Origin: JAWLBM01 sp041687675
GTDB lineage: Bacteria; Pseudomonadota; Alphaproteobacteria; Rhizobiales; Pleomorphomonadaceae
Reading direction: 5' to 3'
NCBI GenBank assembly: GCA_041687675.1
Contig: JAWLBM010000001.1
Span: forward strand, 248,001 to 312,000
Length of the DNA stretch: 64,000 bases
Below, one piece after another: positions 56,878-64,000 of this stretch (positions are counted from its first letter, which is position 1; each line of letters begins with the position of its first letter). Under the pieces are notes generated by a model that was not told the origin of the DNA, ran no database searches, and saw only the letters and a list, made by a program, of their open reading frames with translations. A program made the translations under genes and the position numbers.

Positions 56878-58605
56878 ATGACCGACGAACACCCGCCGAC
56901 GCGGGGGCTCCGCCGCGGGCTCACCAACTACGGCGACCCGGAGTTCGCGCTCTACCTCCGCCGCTCTTTCGCCCGGTCGATGGGCTATTCGGAACAGCTG
57001 CTCGACGCGCCGGTCGTCGGCGTCTGCTACACGCCCTCCGGGTTCAACAACTGCCACCGGCACTTCCCGGAGCTGCTCGAGGCGGTGAAGCGCGGGGTGC
57101 TCGCGGCCGGGGCGCTGCCGCTCGCCTTCCCGGTGGTGTCGCTGGGCGAGGTGTTCCTCAGCCCCACCAGCATGAAATACCGCAACCTCATGTCGATGGA
57201 CGTCGAGGAGATGATCCGCGCCCAGCCGATGGACGTCGTCGTGCTGATGGGCGGCTGCGACAAGACGGTGCCGGCGCAGCTGATGGGCGCTGTCTCGGCC
57301 GACCTGCCGGCGATCCAGCTGGTCGGCGGGCCGATGTCCACCGGCCGCTGGCGCGGCGAGCGGCTCGGCGCCTGCACCGACTGCCGCCGCTTCTGGGCGC
57401 AGTACCGGGCGGGCGGCATCGAGCGCGAGGAGATCGACGAGGTGGAGGGCAACCTCGCCACCACCGCCGGCACCTGCGCGGTGATGGGCACCGCCAGCAC
57501 CATGGCCTGCATCGCCGAGGCGCTCGGCATGGCGCTGCCGGGCTCGGCGACGATCCCGGCGGTCCACGCCGACCGGCTGAGGATGGCGGAGGCGACCGGC
57601 CGGCGGGCGGTCGAGCTGATCGGCTCCGACCTTTCGCCCCGCCGCCTCGTCACCCGCAAGTCGGTGGAGAACGCGCTGCGCGTCCTCCTCGCCCTCTCCG
57701 GCTCCACCAACGCGGTGATCCACCTCACCGCGGTGGCCGGCCGGGCGGGGATCCGGATCGGCCCGGCGGACATCAACCGGCTCTCCGACGAGACGCCCGT
57801 GCTGGTCAACCTGAAGCCGGTCGGCGACAACTACATGGAGGACTTCCACGCCGCCGGCGGCCTCGACGGCGTGCTCCGCGAACTCGAGCCGCTGCTCCAC
57901 CTCGACTGTCCGACCATCGCCGGAGAGACCCTCGGCGAGCGCATCGAGCGCACCCGCGGCCGCTTCGTCGACCGCGGCGTGGTGCGCAGCCGCGACGAGC
58001 CGATCGACCCGCGCGGCGGCCTGATCGCCCTCGGCGGCAGCCTCGCGCCCGGCGGCGCGATCCTCAAGCGGGCGGCCGCGACGCCGGCGCTGATGGAGCA
58101 CGAGGGCCGGGCGGTGGTGTTCTCCTCGCTGGAAGACCTCTCCCGGCGGATCGACGACCCCGACCTCGACGTCGGGCCGGAGGACGTGCTGGTGCTGCAG
58201 AACGCCGGCCCCGCGAGCCCCGCGGCGATGCCCGAGGCCGGCTACCTGCCGATCCCGAGGAAGCTCGCCCGGGCGGGGGTCAAGGACATGGTCCGCATCT
58301 CCGACGCGCGGATGAGCGGCACGGCCTTCGGCACCATCGTGCTGCACGTGACGCCGGAGGCCTTTGTCGGCGGCCCGCTCGGCCTCGTCCGCAACGGCGA
58401 CCGGATCCGCCTCAGCGCCAGCCGGCGCACCGTCGACCTGCTCGTCGACGAGGCCGAACTCGCCCGACGCCGCGCGGAGTTCGAGGCGAGCCGGCGGGCG
58501 GCGGAGGAGGGGCGGGGCTACTCCGAGCTCTACCGCCGCGAGGTCACCTCCGCCGCCGACGGCTGCGACTTCCGCTTCCTCGCCGGCCCGCGGGAGGCGG
58601 GCTGA
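56878..58605 (+). CDS. IlvD/Edd-family sugar-acid dehydratase
   Basis: A 575-residue iron-sulfur dehydratase. Cluster Cys candidates are in VGVCYTPSGFNNCHRHF (near 48), LMGGCDKTVPAQLMG (near 124) and TTAGTCAVMGTASTMAC (near 196); the end ARMSGTAFGTIVLHVTPEA (near 479) is typical. The family includes dihydroxy-acid dehydratase, but this branch, with an SDR and a threonate-dehydrogenase-like gene, fits L-arabinonate or related pentonate/hexonate dehydratases that give 2-keto-3-deoxy acids. The start at 56878 follows CCAGGGAGGAC. Confidence 0.85.
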   Translation: MTDEHPPTRGLRRGLTNYGDPEFALYLRRSFARSMGYSEQLLDAPVVGVCYTPSGFNNCHRHFPELLEAVKRGVLAAGALPLAFPVVSLGEVFLSPTSMKYRNLMSMDVEEMIRAQPMDVVVLMGGCDKTVPAQLMGAVSADLPAIQLVGGPMSTGRWRGERLGACTDCRRFWAQYRAGGIEREEIDEVEGNLATTAGTCAVMGTASTMACIAEALGMALPGSATIPAVHADRLRMAEATGRRAVELIGSDLSPRRLVTRKSVENALRVLLALSGSTNAVIHLTAVAGRAGIRIGPADINRLSDETPVLVNLKPVGDNYMEDFHAAGGLDGVLRELEPLLHLDCPTIAGETLGERIERTRGRFVDRGVVRSRDEPIDPRGGLIALGGSLAPGGAILKRAAATPALMEHEGRAVVFSSLEDLSRRIDDPDLDVGPEDVLVLQNAGPASPAAMPEAGYLPIPRKLARAGVKDMVRISDARMSGTAFGTIVLHVTPEAFVGGPLGLVRNGDRIRLSASRRTVDLLVDEAELARRRAEFEASRRAAEEGRGYSELYRREVTSAADGCDFRFLAGPREAG

Positions 58606-58621
58606 GCAGGCTCAGCCCGCC
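58596..58621. terminator. Perfect palindrome across both stop codons of convergent genes
   Basis: GGCGGGCTGAGC (58596-58607) and GCTCAGCCCGCC (58610-58621) form a 12-bp perfect inverted repeat with a two-base centre. It covers the TGA of the dehydratase (58603-58605) and the TGA of the facing molybdenum subunit (58612-58614). It may end both transcripts, although no U-tract follows. Confidence 0.55.
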
Positions 58622-60858
58622 AGCGCCGCGCGCACCTTCTCCGCCGTCAGCGGCAGGTCGCGCAGCCGCGCGCCGGTGGCGTCGGCGACGGCGTTGGCGA
58701 TCGCGGCGGCGGCGGGGCCCTGCGCCGCCTCGCCGGTGCCGAGGAAGGGCTCGCCGGGGCGGTCGACGACGTGCACCTCCACCGAGGCCGGCGCATGCGG
58801 GAAGCGCAGGATCGGGTAGCTCGCCCAGTCGCGCGAGAGGATCCCGTCCGGCGTCACCCGCACCTCCTCGAAGCGGGTCCAGCTCGACGACTGGACGATG
58901 CCGCCCTCGATCTGGTTGGCGATGCCGTTCGGATTGACCACCTGGCCACTGTCGCAGGCGGCCACCACCCGGCCGATGCGGATCTCGCCGGTCTCGCCCT
59001 CGACCTCCACCTCCATCGCCACGGCGCAATAGGCGGCGAGGTTCTTGTAGCGGGCGTAGGCGAAGCCCCGGCCGCGGCCGGGCCCGCGCTCGAAGTCCGC
59101 CCAGCCGAACCGGTCCGCCGCCGCCTGCACCACCTCGCGGGCGCGCGGGTCCTCGAGCCGGGCGAGGCGGAAGGCGACCGGGTCGGCCCCGGCGGCGAGC
59201 GCCAGTTCGTCGACGAAGCTCTCCAGCGCGAAGACGTTCATGAAGGCCCCGAGCGAGCGCAGCGCCGAGACCCGGAGCGGCATCACCGGGATGTAGTGCT
59301 CGACCACCCTGGCGTTCGGGATCGTGTAGGGTGGCACGGCGTTGCGGTCCGCCCCGCCGGCCGGCTGCGGGATGTTGACGTCCTTCGGCGGCCAGAGGGA
59401 GCGTTCGAGCAGCCAGGCCGGGGCGAGGTTGCGGGCTGGCGGCGGCCGGGTGACGTGGGTGGTGCTCCAGAGATCGTAGCTCCAGTCCGAGATGCCGCCG
59501 GACGGGTCGAGCCCCGCCGAGGCCGAGACCACCATGCCCGAGCCGTAGGGCTCCCACATGTGCTCCTGCTCGCGCATCCACAGCACCCGCACCGGACGGC
59601 CGGGAAACGCGCGGGCGATCAGCGCCGCGTCGGCGGCGGCGTCGTCGGCGCCGTTGTGGCCGTAGCAGCCGGACCCCTCCATGTGGATGACCCGGACGAC
59701 GTCCTCCGAAACGCCGAGCATCTCGGCGATGGCGGCCCGGTCGGGATAGACGCCCTGGGTGTGGCTCCAGACCGTCAGCCCGCCGTCCTCGGCAAGGCCC
59801 ACCGCGCAGGAGGGGCCGATCGACCCGTGCATCTGGTAGGGGCGGGTGTAGGTCGCCTCGACCCGCCGGGCGCCCGCCCCGCCCGCCGCCCCGCCCGGGC
59901 CGGTCTCGTGGATGACGTTCTCCTGGCTCGGCAGGCTCCGCAGCATGTCGGCGATCCCGGCGCCGTCCGGCAGCGTCATGCCGCCGGTCCAGCGGGCGGA
60001 GGCCTGGAGCGCCGCCATGGCCCGCACCGCCTGGTACTCGCCCTCGGCGACCACCGCGAGATAGCTGCCGTCACGCACCACGCCGAGCACGCCGGGCATC
60101 GCCTCGACGGCCGCGATGTCGGCACTCTCCAGCCGGGCATCGTAGACCGGCGGCCGCACCACCCGGGCGTGCACCATGCCGGGGAGCCGCAGGTCGTGCA
60201 CATAGGCCACCTCGCCGGTGAGCTTCGGCGGAATGTCCACCCGCGGCACCGGCTCGCCCATGATGGTGTAGCCGGAGGGATCGTGCGCCTCGTCGCGCGC
60301 GTCGACGCGCACGTGCAGCAGCTGGTCGTCGACGAGTTCGCCGTAGCGGATCCGCTGCCCGGCGCCGACGATGACGCCGTCCTCGACCGAGAGCGTCTCC
60401 ACCGGGACGCCGAGGCGCCCGGCCGCGAGATCGAGCAGCACCCGCCGCGCCTGCGCCGCCGCGTGCAGCACCGCGGTGCCGCTCTCCTCCATGGAATGGC
60501 TCGCCGCCGTGTAGCCCTCGTTCGGGGTCATGCCGGTATCGGCGGTCTGCAGGGTGATCCGTGGCAGCGCCACCTGCAGCTGCTCGGCGGCGATCTGGAT
60601 GATCGCGGTCTTGATGCCCTGGCCGAGCTCCGCCTTGCCGGTCATCACCAGGATGGTGTCGTCGGCGCCGATGCGGATCCAGCTGTCGACGAAGGGGTAG
60701 TCCTTGAGGCTGCCGGGCAGCTCGCCACGCTGCTCGACCACCTCGGCCTCCTCGCCCTGGGCGAGCGCGAGCCTGGGGCCGATGGCGAAGCTGACCACGA
60801 GGGCGCCGCCGCCGGAGAGGAGGCCGCGCCGGGTGAGATCGGGGATCGGATCGTTCAT
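58612..60858 (-). CDS. Periplasmic molybdenum hydroxylase large subunit (isoquinoline 1-oxidoreductase beta type)
   Basis: A 748-residue protein. A Tat signal with the twin-Arg DLTRRGLLSGGGALVVSF opens it. Mo-binding landmarks are KAELGQGIKTAIIQIAAEQL (near 75), YTAASHSMEESGTAVLHAAA (near 116), GSGCYGHNGADDAAADA (near 397) and the catalytic Glu in GTGEAAQGPAAAAIANA (near 713). The IorB/AldH branch oxidises N-heterocycles or aldehydes in the periplasm with a 2Fe-2S partner and a cytochrome c. It overlaps the 2Fe-2S subunit by ATGA. It is not closely like the other Mo subunit at 18103. Confidence 0.9.
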   Translation of the reverse strand: MNDPIPDLTRRGLLSGGGALVVSFAIGPRLALAQGEEAEVVEQRGELPGSLKDYPFVDSWIRIGADDTILVMTGKAELGQGIKTAIIQIAAEQLQVALPRITLQTADTGMTPNEGYTAASHSMEESGTAVLHAAAQARRVLLDLAAGRLGVPVETLSVEDGVIVGAGQRIRYGELVDDQLLHVRVDARDEAHDPSGYTIMGEPVPRVDIPPKLTGEVAYVHDLRLPGMVHARVVRPPVYDARLESADIAAVEAMPGVLGVVRDGSYLAVVAEGEYQAVRAMAALQASARWTGGMTLPDGAGIADMLRSLPSQENVIHETGPGGAAGGAGARRVEATYTRPYQMHGSIGPSCAVGLAEDGGLTVWSHTQGVYPDRAAIAEMLGVSEDVVRVIHMEGSGCYGHNGADDAAADAALIARAFPGRPVRVLWMREQEHMWEPYGSGMVVSASAGLDPSGGISDWSYDLWSTTHVTRPPPARNLAPAWLLERSLWPPKDVNIPQPAGGADRNAVPPYTIPNARVVEHYIPVMPLRVSALRSLGAFMNVFALESFVDELALAAGADPVAFRLARLEDPRAREVVQAAADRFGWADFERGPGRGRGFAYARYKNLAAYCAVAMEVEVEGETGEIRIGRVVAACDSGQVVNPNGIANQIEGGIVQSSSWTRFEEVRVTPDGILSRDWASYPILRFPHAPASVEVHVVDRPGEPFLGTGEAAQGPAAAAIANAVADATGARLRDLPLTAEKVRAALAG

Positions 60859-61349
60859 GCCGGCGTCTCCCCGTCGCGGGCGCGCGTCTCAGCGCCGCCG
60901 CCGTCGATGGCCCTGCGGATCGCGCGGAGGATCCGCATGTGGGTGCCGCAGCGGCAGAGGTGCGGCTCCATCCAGTCGCGGATCGTCTGGTCGGAGGGCG
61001 CGGGATTCCGCCGTAGCAAGGCCTCGGCCCGCACGATCATGCCCGGGATGCAGTAGCCGCACTGGGCGGCCTGCTCCTCGATGAAGGCGGCCTGCACGGG
61101 CCCGGGGGCGTCGATCGTGCCGAGCCCCTCGAGGGTGGTGATCTCCCGGCCCTCCAGCACCGAGATCGGCGTCAGGCAGGAGAAGATCGGCCGGCCGTCG
61201 GCGAGCACCGCGCAGGAGCCGCACTGGCCGAGGCCGCAGCCGAACTTCGCCCCGTTGAGCTCGAGTTCGTTGCGCAGCACGTAGAGAAGCGGCGTGTCCG
61301 GGTCGGTGTCCGTCTCGAAGGGCGCGCCGTTGACGTTGAGCGTGACCAT
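60855..61349 (-). CDS. 2Fe-2S subunit of the molybdenum hydroxylase (IorA type)
   Basis: A 164-residue small subunit with two clusters: plant-type CGLGQCGSCAVLADG (near 38-52) with a further Cys near 58, and the second cluster QCGYCIPGMIVRAE (near 97) with HLCRCGTHMRIL (near 130). It passes electrons from the Mo site to the cytochrome c encoded upstream. It has no signal of its own and probably travels with the Tat-exported large subunit. The start at 61349 follows GAGAGGGAGACG. Confidence 0.93.
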   Translation of the reverse strand: MVTLNVNGAPFETDTDPDTPLLYVLRNELELNGAKFGCGLGQCGSCAVLADGRPIFSCLTPISVLEGREITTLEGLGTIDAPGPVQAAFIEEQAAQCGYCIPGMIVRAEALLRRNPAPSDQTIRDWMEPHLCRCGTHMRILRAIRRAIDGGGAETRARDGETPA

Positions 61350-61361
61350 GTCGTCTCCCTC

Positions 61362-62696
61362 TCAGCCGTCGCCGCCGGAGCGGACCAGCCCGAGGATCGC
61401 CTGGCCGGTCTCGTCCTCCTCCAGGTCCCGGCCGGCGACGGTGTCCTCGAGGTTTTCCCAAGGCGGCAGGTCGGTGAATCGGGCCCGCAGGAAGGCGGCC
61501 AGCGCGACGATCTGGTCGTCGGTGAGGGCGCCGTCGAACCCCGGCATGTAGAACCCGGCCTCGCCGGGCGGCGGCTTCACGCCGTTGCGGATCACATGCA
61601 CGAGGTTGCGCGCGTCCGGCAGCCGCAGCGAGGCGCTGTAGGCGAGCTCGATGCCGAAGGCGAGCCGGTCCGGCGTGCCGTGCTCGTGGCAGCGGGCGCA
61701 GGCTCCGGCGTAGATGTGGGCGCCGGGATCCGCGCCGAGGCCGGTCGGGATCGGCTCGCGGCTGCGTTCGGCGACGCGCTCGGCGCGGTCCCCGGCGCCG
61801 GGATCCGGCGGACCGGCGAGGCCGGTGATGTAGGCGGCCATCGCCACGGCGGCCTCCTCGGGCACGCGTGAGAGGTTGCGGGTGACCGGCTCCATCGGCC
61901 CGAGGCCGATGCCGTGGCCCTCGACGAACTCGCGGCGGAGGTAGCCGGTCATCGCCTCCTCGGTCCAGGGCACGGCCGCCGGGACCGCGCCGACCAGCGC
62001 CGGCGCGTGCCAGCCGCTGTTCTCGCCGCCCATCAGGAAGCGGTCGCGCTCCTCCGCCTGCAGCAGGTTGCGCGGCGTGTGGCAGGCGCCGCAATGGCCG
62101 AGGCCGCGGACCAGATAGGCGCCGGTGTTCCGCGGCTCGTCGAGCGACGGGTCGGCGACGAAGCGCCCCTCCTCGAGGAACAGGAGGTTCCAGCCGGCGA
62201 GGATCGGGCGGATGTTGAACGGGAACGGCAGCTCGCTTTCGGGCGCCTCGGCGCGGACCGGCCGTCGGGTCATCAGGAAGGCGTAGAGCGCCTCGATGTC
62301 CTCGTCGCGCAGCAGCCTGTAGTGGGGGTAGGGGAAGGCCGGATAGAGATGGCCGCCCTCCCGGTCCAGCCCCTCGCGCATCGACCGGGCGAAGGCCTCC
62401 GGCGACCAGCGGCCGATCCCGGTTTCCGGGTCCGGGGTGATGTTGGTCGAGTAGATGACGCCGTAGGGGCTCTCCACCGGCCGCCCGCCGGCATAGGGCT
62501 CGCCGCCCTCGGCGTTGTGGCATTCGTTGCAGTTGCCGATCAGCGCCAGCGTCCGGCCGCGGCTCACCAGTTCGGGGTCGAACGAGGCCGGGTCGGGGGG
62601 CTCGATCGCCTCGATCTCCGGCGCGCTGACGGCCCAGGCGTAGGCCGCCCCGCCGAGGACGAGCAGGATGACGATGGCGACGAGCAGCTTGCGCAC
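61362..62696 (-). CDS. Three-haem cytochrome c, electron acceptor of the molybdenum hydroxylase
   Basis: A 444-residue protein with an N-terminal membrane anchor (KLLVAIVILLVLGGAAYAWA) and three CxxCH haem sites: CNECH (near 58), CGACH (near 198) and CARCH (near 337). This is the layout of the cytochrome subunit of membrane-bound aldehyde or alcohol dehydrogenases, passing electrons to the quinone pool. The start is a GTG at 62696 with GGAGGGACC. It leads the three-gene run cytochrome, 2Fe-2S, Mo subunit. Confidence 0.92.
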   Translation of the reverse strand: MRKLLVAIVILLVLGGAAYAWAVSAPEIEAIEPPDPASFDPELVSRGRTLALIGNCNECHNAEGGEPYAGGRPVESPYGVIYSTNITPDPETGIGRWSPEAFARSMREGLDREGGHLYPAFPYPHYRLLRDEDIEALYAFLMTRRPVRAEAPESELPFPFNIRPILAGWNLLFLEEGRFVADPSLDEPRNTGAYLVRGLGHCGACHTPRNLLQAEERDRFLMGGENSGWHAPALVGAVPAAVPWTEEAMTGYLRREFVEGHGIGLGPMEPVTRNLSRVPEEAAVAMAAYITGLAGPPDPGAGDRAERVAERSREPIPTGLGADPGAHIYAGACARCHEHGTPDRLAFGIELAYSASLRLPDARNLVHVIRNGVKPPPGEAGFYMPGFDGALTDDQIVALAAFLRARFTDLPPWENLEDTVAGRDLEEDETGQAILGLVRSGGDG

Positions 62697-62796
62697 CGGG
62701 TCCCTCCCGTTGGCGACCCGTCGGCGGATCCGGCCGACGTGTCGCTGGCAGGGAGAAAAACCCTTATGCCCGGGAAAGTTCCGGGCACCGCCGCCG

Positions 62797-63612
62797 TCAG
62801 GACCGCCGGGTGTAGAGCGCCACCGTGACGGGCGCCAGCACCAGGGTGAGCACGGCCGGCGCGGCGAGCGCCAGGGCCACCTCCGCGAGCGTGGCGCCGC
62901 CGCCCATCAGCCCGCGCAGGGCCGTCGTCATCGCCGACACCGGGTTGACCTCGACGAAGGTCCTCAGCCAGCCCGGCATGGTCGCCGGATCGACCATGAT
63001 GTTGGAGGCGAACACCAGCGGGAAGAGGAAGGTGAAGCCGATGGTCATCACCGTCATCGGGGTGCGGATCAGGAGCCCGAGCACGATGAACACCCAGCCC
63101 ACCCCGAAGCCGATGGCGAGCAGCAGCGCGAATCCGGCGAGGATGCCGAAGATCCCGTTCTCCGCCCGGTAGCCCAGGGCGAGCCCGATGGCGAGGATGA
63201 TCGCGCCGGCGATCAGGTGCCGCAAGACGTCGCCGACCATCAGCCCGGCGAAGGGCGCCAGCGACCAGACCGGCAGGGTGCGGAAGCGGTCGAACAGGCC
63301 CTTGCCGAGGTCGCCGGACAGGCCCATGCCCGAGTAGACGGCGTTGAAGCAGACCGTCTGCACCAGGATGCCGGGCAGGAAGAACTGCAGGTACTCCGTC
63401 GTCGAACCGGCCAGCGCGCCGCCGAACACGAAGGTGAACAGCAGCGTGAACATGATCGGCGTCATCACGAGGTCGAACATCTGCTCCGGCACGTGGCGGA
63501 ACTTCAGCACCGCCCGCCAGCCGAAGGTGAGCGAGGCCGACAGCGCCGATGCGGGCGGCGGTCGCGGGACGTTGCGGAGCACGGCGTCGAGATCGGCGGT
63601 CGGCGGGCTCAT
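62797..63612 (-). CDS. ABC-2 type transporter permease (DrrB-like)
   Basis: A 271-residue membrane protein with six helices. FGWRAVLKFRHVPEQMFDLV near 29 and GMGLSGDLGKGLFDRFRTLP followed by VWSLAPFAGLMVGDVLRHL (near 96-134) are signatures of daunorubicin-resistance type ABC-2 permeases. It overlaps the ATPase gene upstream by ATGA. The pair exports a hydrophobic compound, possibly a toxic aromatic; the cargo is not known. Confidence 0.88.
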   Translation of the reverse strand: MSPPTADLDAVLRNVPRPPPASALSASLTFGWRAVLKFRHVPEQMFDLVMTPIMFTLLFTFVFGGALAGSTTEYLQFFLPGILVQTVCFNAVYSGMGLSGDLGKGLFDRFRTLPVWSLAPFAGLMVGDVLRHLIAGAIILAIGLALGYRAENGIFGILAGFALLLAIGFGVGWVFIVLGLLIRTPMTVMTIGFTFLFPLVFASNIMVDPATMPGWLRTFVEVNPVSAMTTALRGLMGGGATLAEVALALAAPAVLTLVLAPVTVALYTRRS

Positions 63613-64000
63613 GGCGAAGTCTCCCCGGAGGTTGTCGCCGCGTGGCCGGTGAGGGCGAAGAACACCTCGTCGAGGCTGGGCTGCCCCATCGAGAAGTCCG
63701 ACGGCTCGATGCCGGCGGCGATCATCGCCGCCACCGCCCGGCTGGCGACCTCGGCGCCGCCGACCGGCACCGACAGCCGGGAGCCTTCCGGGCCGGCCAT
63801 CACCGGCTCGCCGGTCGCCGCCTCGAGCAGCCGGATCGCCTCGCCGACCAGCGCGCCGTCGGCGATGGTGACGTGCAGGACGCCGGAGCCCGTCGCCGCC
63901 TTCAGCTCGCGGCTGGTACCCTCGGCGATCTTGCGGCCGCGGTCGATCACCGCGATGCGCGAGGCGAGCTGGTCGGCCTCCTCGAGATACTGGGTGGTGA
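63609..64000 (-). CDS. ABC transporter ATP-binding protein (DrrA-like), N-terminus beyond window edge
   Basis: The frame is open from base 64000 to the stop at 63609-63611, giving about 130 C-terminal residues. TTQYLEEADQLASRIAVIDR at the visible start is the post-switch segment after the ABC H-loop; IAEGTSRELKA and the end FSMGQPSLDEVFFALTG are typical of DrrA-family ATPases with their extra C-terminal domain. The Walker motifs lie outside the window. The internal ATG at 63950 is not the true start. It forms a pair with the DrrB-like permease. Confidence 0.88.
   Translation of the reverse strand, partial: TTQYLEEADQLASRIAVIDRGRKIAEGTSRELKAATGSGVLHVTIADGALVGEAIRLLEAATGEPVMAGPEGSRLSVPVGGAEVASRAVAAMIAAGIEPSDFSMGQPSLDEVFFALTGHAATTSGETSP

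Overview
The window is very GC-rich and almost fully coding. It looks like an alphaproteobacterial chromosome, probably Hyphomicrobiales or a relative. The grounds are the short (about 355-residue) form of PcaB, the DMT, Tct and AbrB type carriers, FixK/FNR-like boxes, a short DUF1127-like protein, and the overall gene style. No rRNA, tRNA, CRISPR array, prophage or transposase was seen. Apart from flanking genes at both ends, it is a dense catabolic island for aromatic (poly)carboxylates and sugar-acid-like compounds, with its own transporters, regulators and metal-handling genes.

Layout. (1) 1-2.8 kb: a partial NYN-domain protein, a CPBP membrane protease and a DUF502 membrane protein. (2) 2.8-11.8 kb, all minus strand: a broken quiC end, pcaB, pcaG, pcaH, pcaC, aroE, two class II aldolase-fold proteins, a 4,5-dihydroxyphthalate-decarboxylase-like protein, a DMT exporter and a pair of cupins. 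(3) 11.8-17.2 kb: a fused TctA-TctB permease and its TctC binding protein, an AbrB carrier, a LysR remnant and a small protein. (4) 17.2-24.3 kb, minus strand: DMT exporter, orphan molybdenum hydroxylase, CobW-like GTPase with a His-rich stretch, second decarboxylase-like protein, ferredoxin-reductase and IclR regulator. (5) 24.6-31.2 kb: Rieske ferredoxin, phthalate-dioxygenase-type Rieske oxygenase, a protein of unknown function, two half-size permeases, a thiamine-diphosphate (TPP) enzyme and a second cupin pair. (6) 31.5-36.8 kb: HupE, an EutA-like ATPase with His-rich tails, a bicupin, a small His-tailed protein and a LysR regulator. (7) 37.4-49.7 kb: TctA, TctB and TctC, a second TPP enzyme, a beta-hydroxyacid dehydrogenase, a second half-permease pair, a third decarboxylase-like protein, a LigJ-like hydratase, a zinc dehydrogenase, a RraA/LigK-like aldolase and an alpha/beta hydrolase. 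(8) 49.7-58.6 kb: two TetR regulators, a SelA-like PLP protein, a sensory-rhodopsin-transducer-family protein, a CBS protein, an AhpD-like protein, a threonate-dehydrogenase-like protein, an SDR and an IlvD/Edd dehydratase. (9) 58.6-64 kb: a periplasmic molybdenum hydroxylase with a three-haem cytochrome c, then a DrrAB-type ABC transporter cut by the window edge.

How the parts may work together (inference). Tct and other carriers would bring in aromatic or carboxylic acids. The Rieske system and the dihydroxyphthalate-decarboxylase-like or class II aldolase-fold enzymes would turn aromatic dicarboxylates into dihydroxybenzoates. PcaGH, PcaB and PcaC carry protocatechuate through ortho cleavage, although pcaD and pcaIJF are absent here. 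The LigJ-like and LigK-like pair suggests a second lower route of the 4-oxalomesaconate type. The most unusual content is a repeated module: a TPP enzyme beside two half-size permeases occurs twice, paired cupins occur twice and a fused bicupin once, and decarboxylase-like paralogues occur three times. Beside these lies an EutA-like reactivase/bicupin/His-rich cluster with no ethanolamine ammonia-lyase. A 16-17 bp inverted motif (GTTCC-N6/7-GGAAC and variants) recurs in five intergenic sites, which suggests that one regulator, most simply the IclR protein, controls much of the island.
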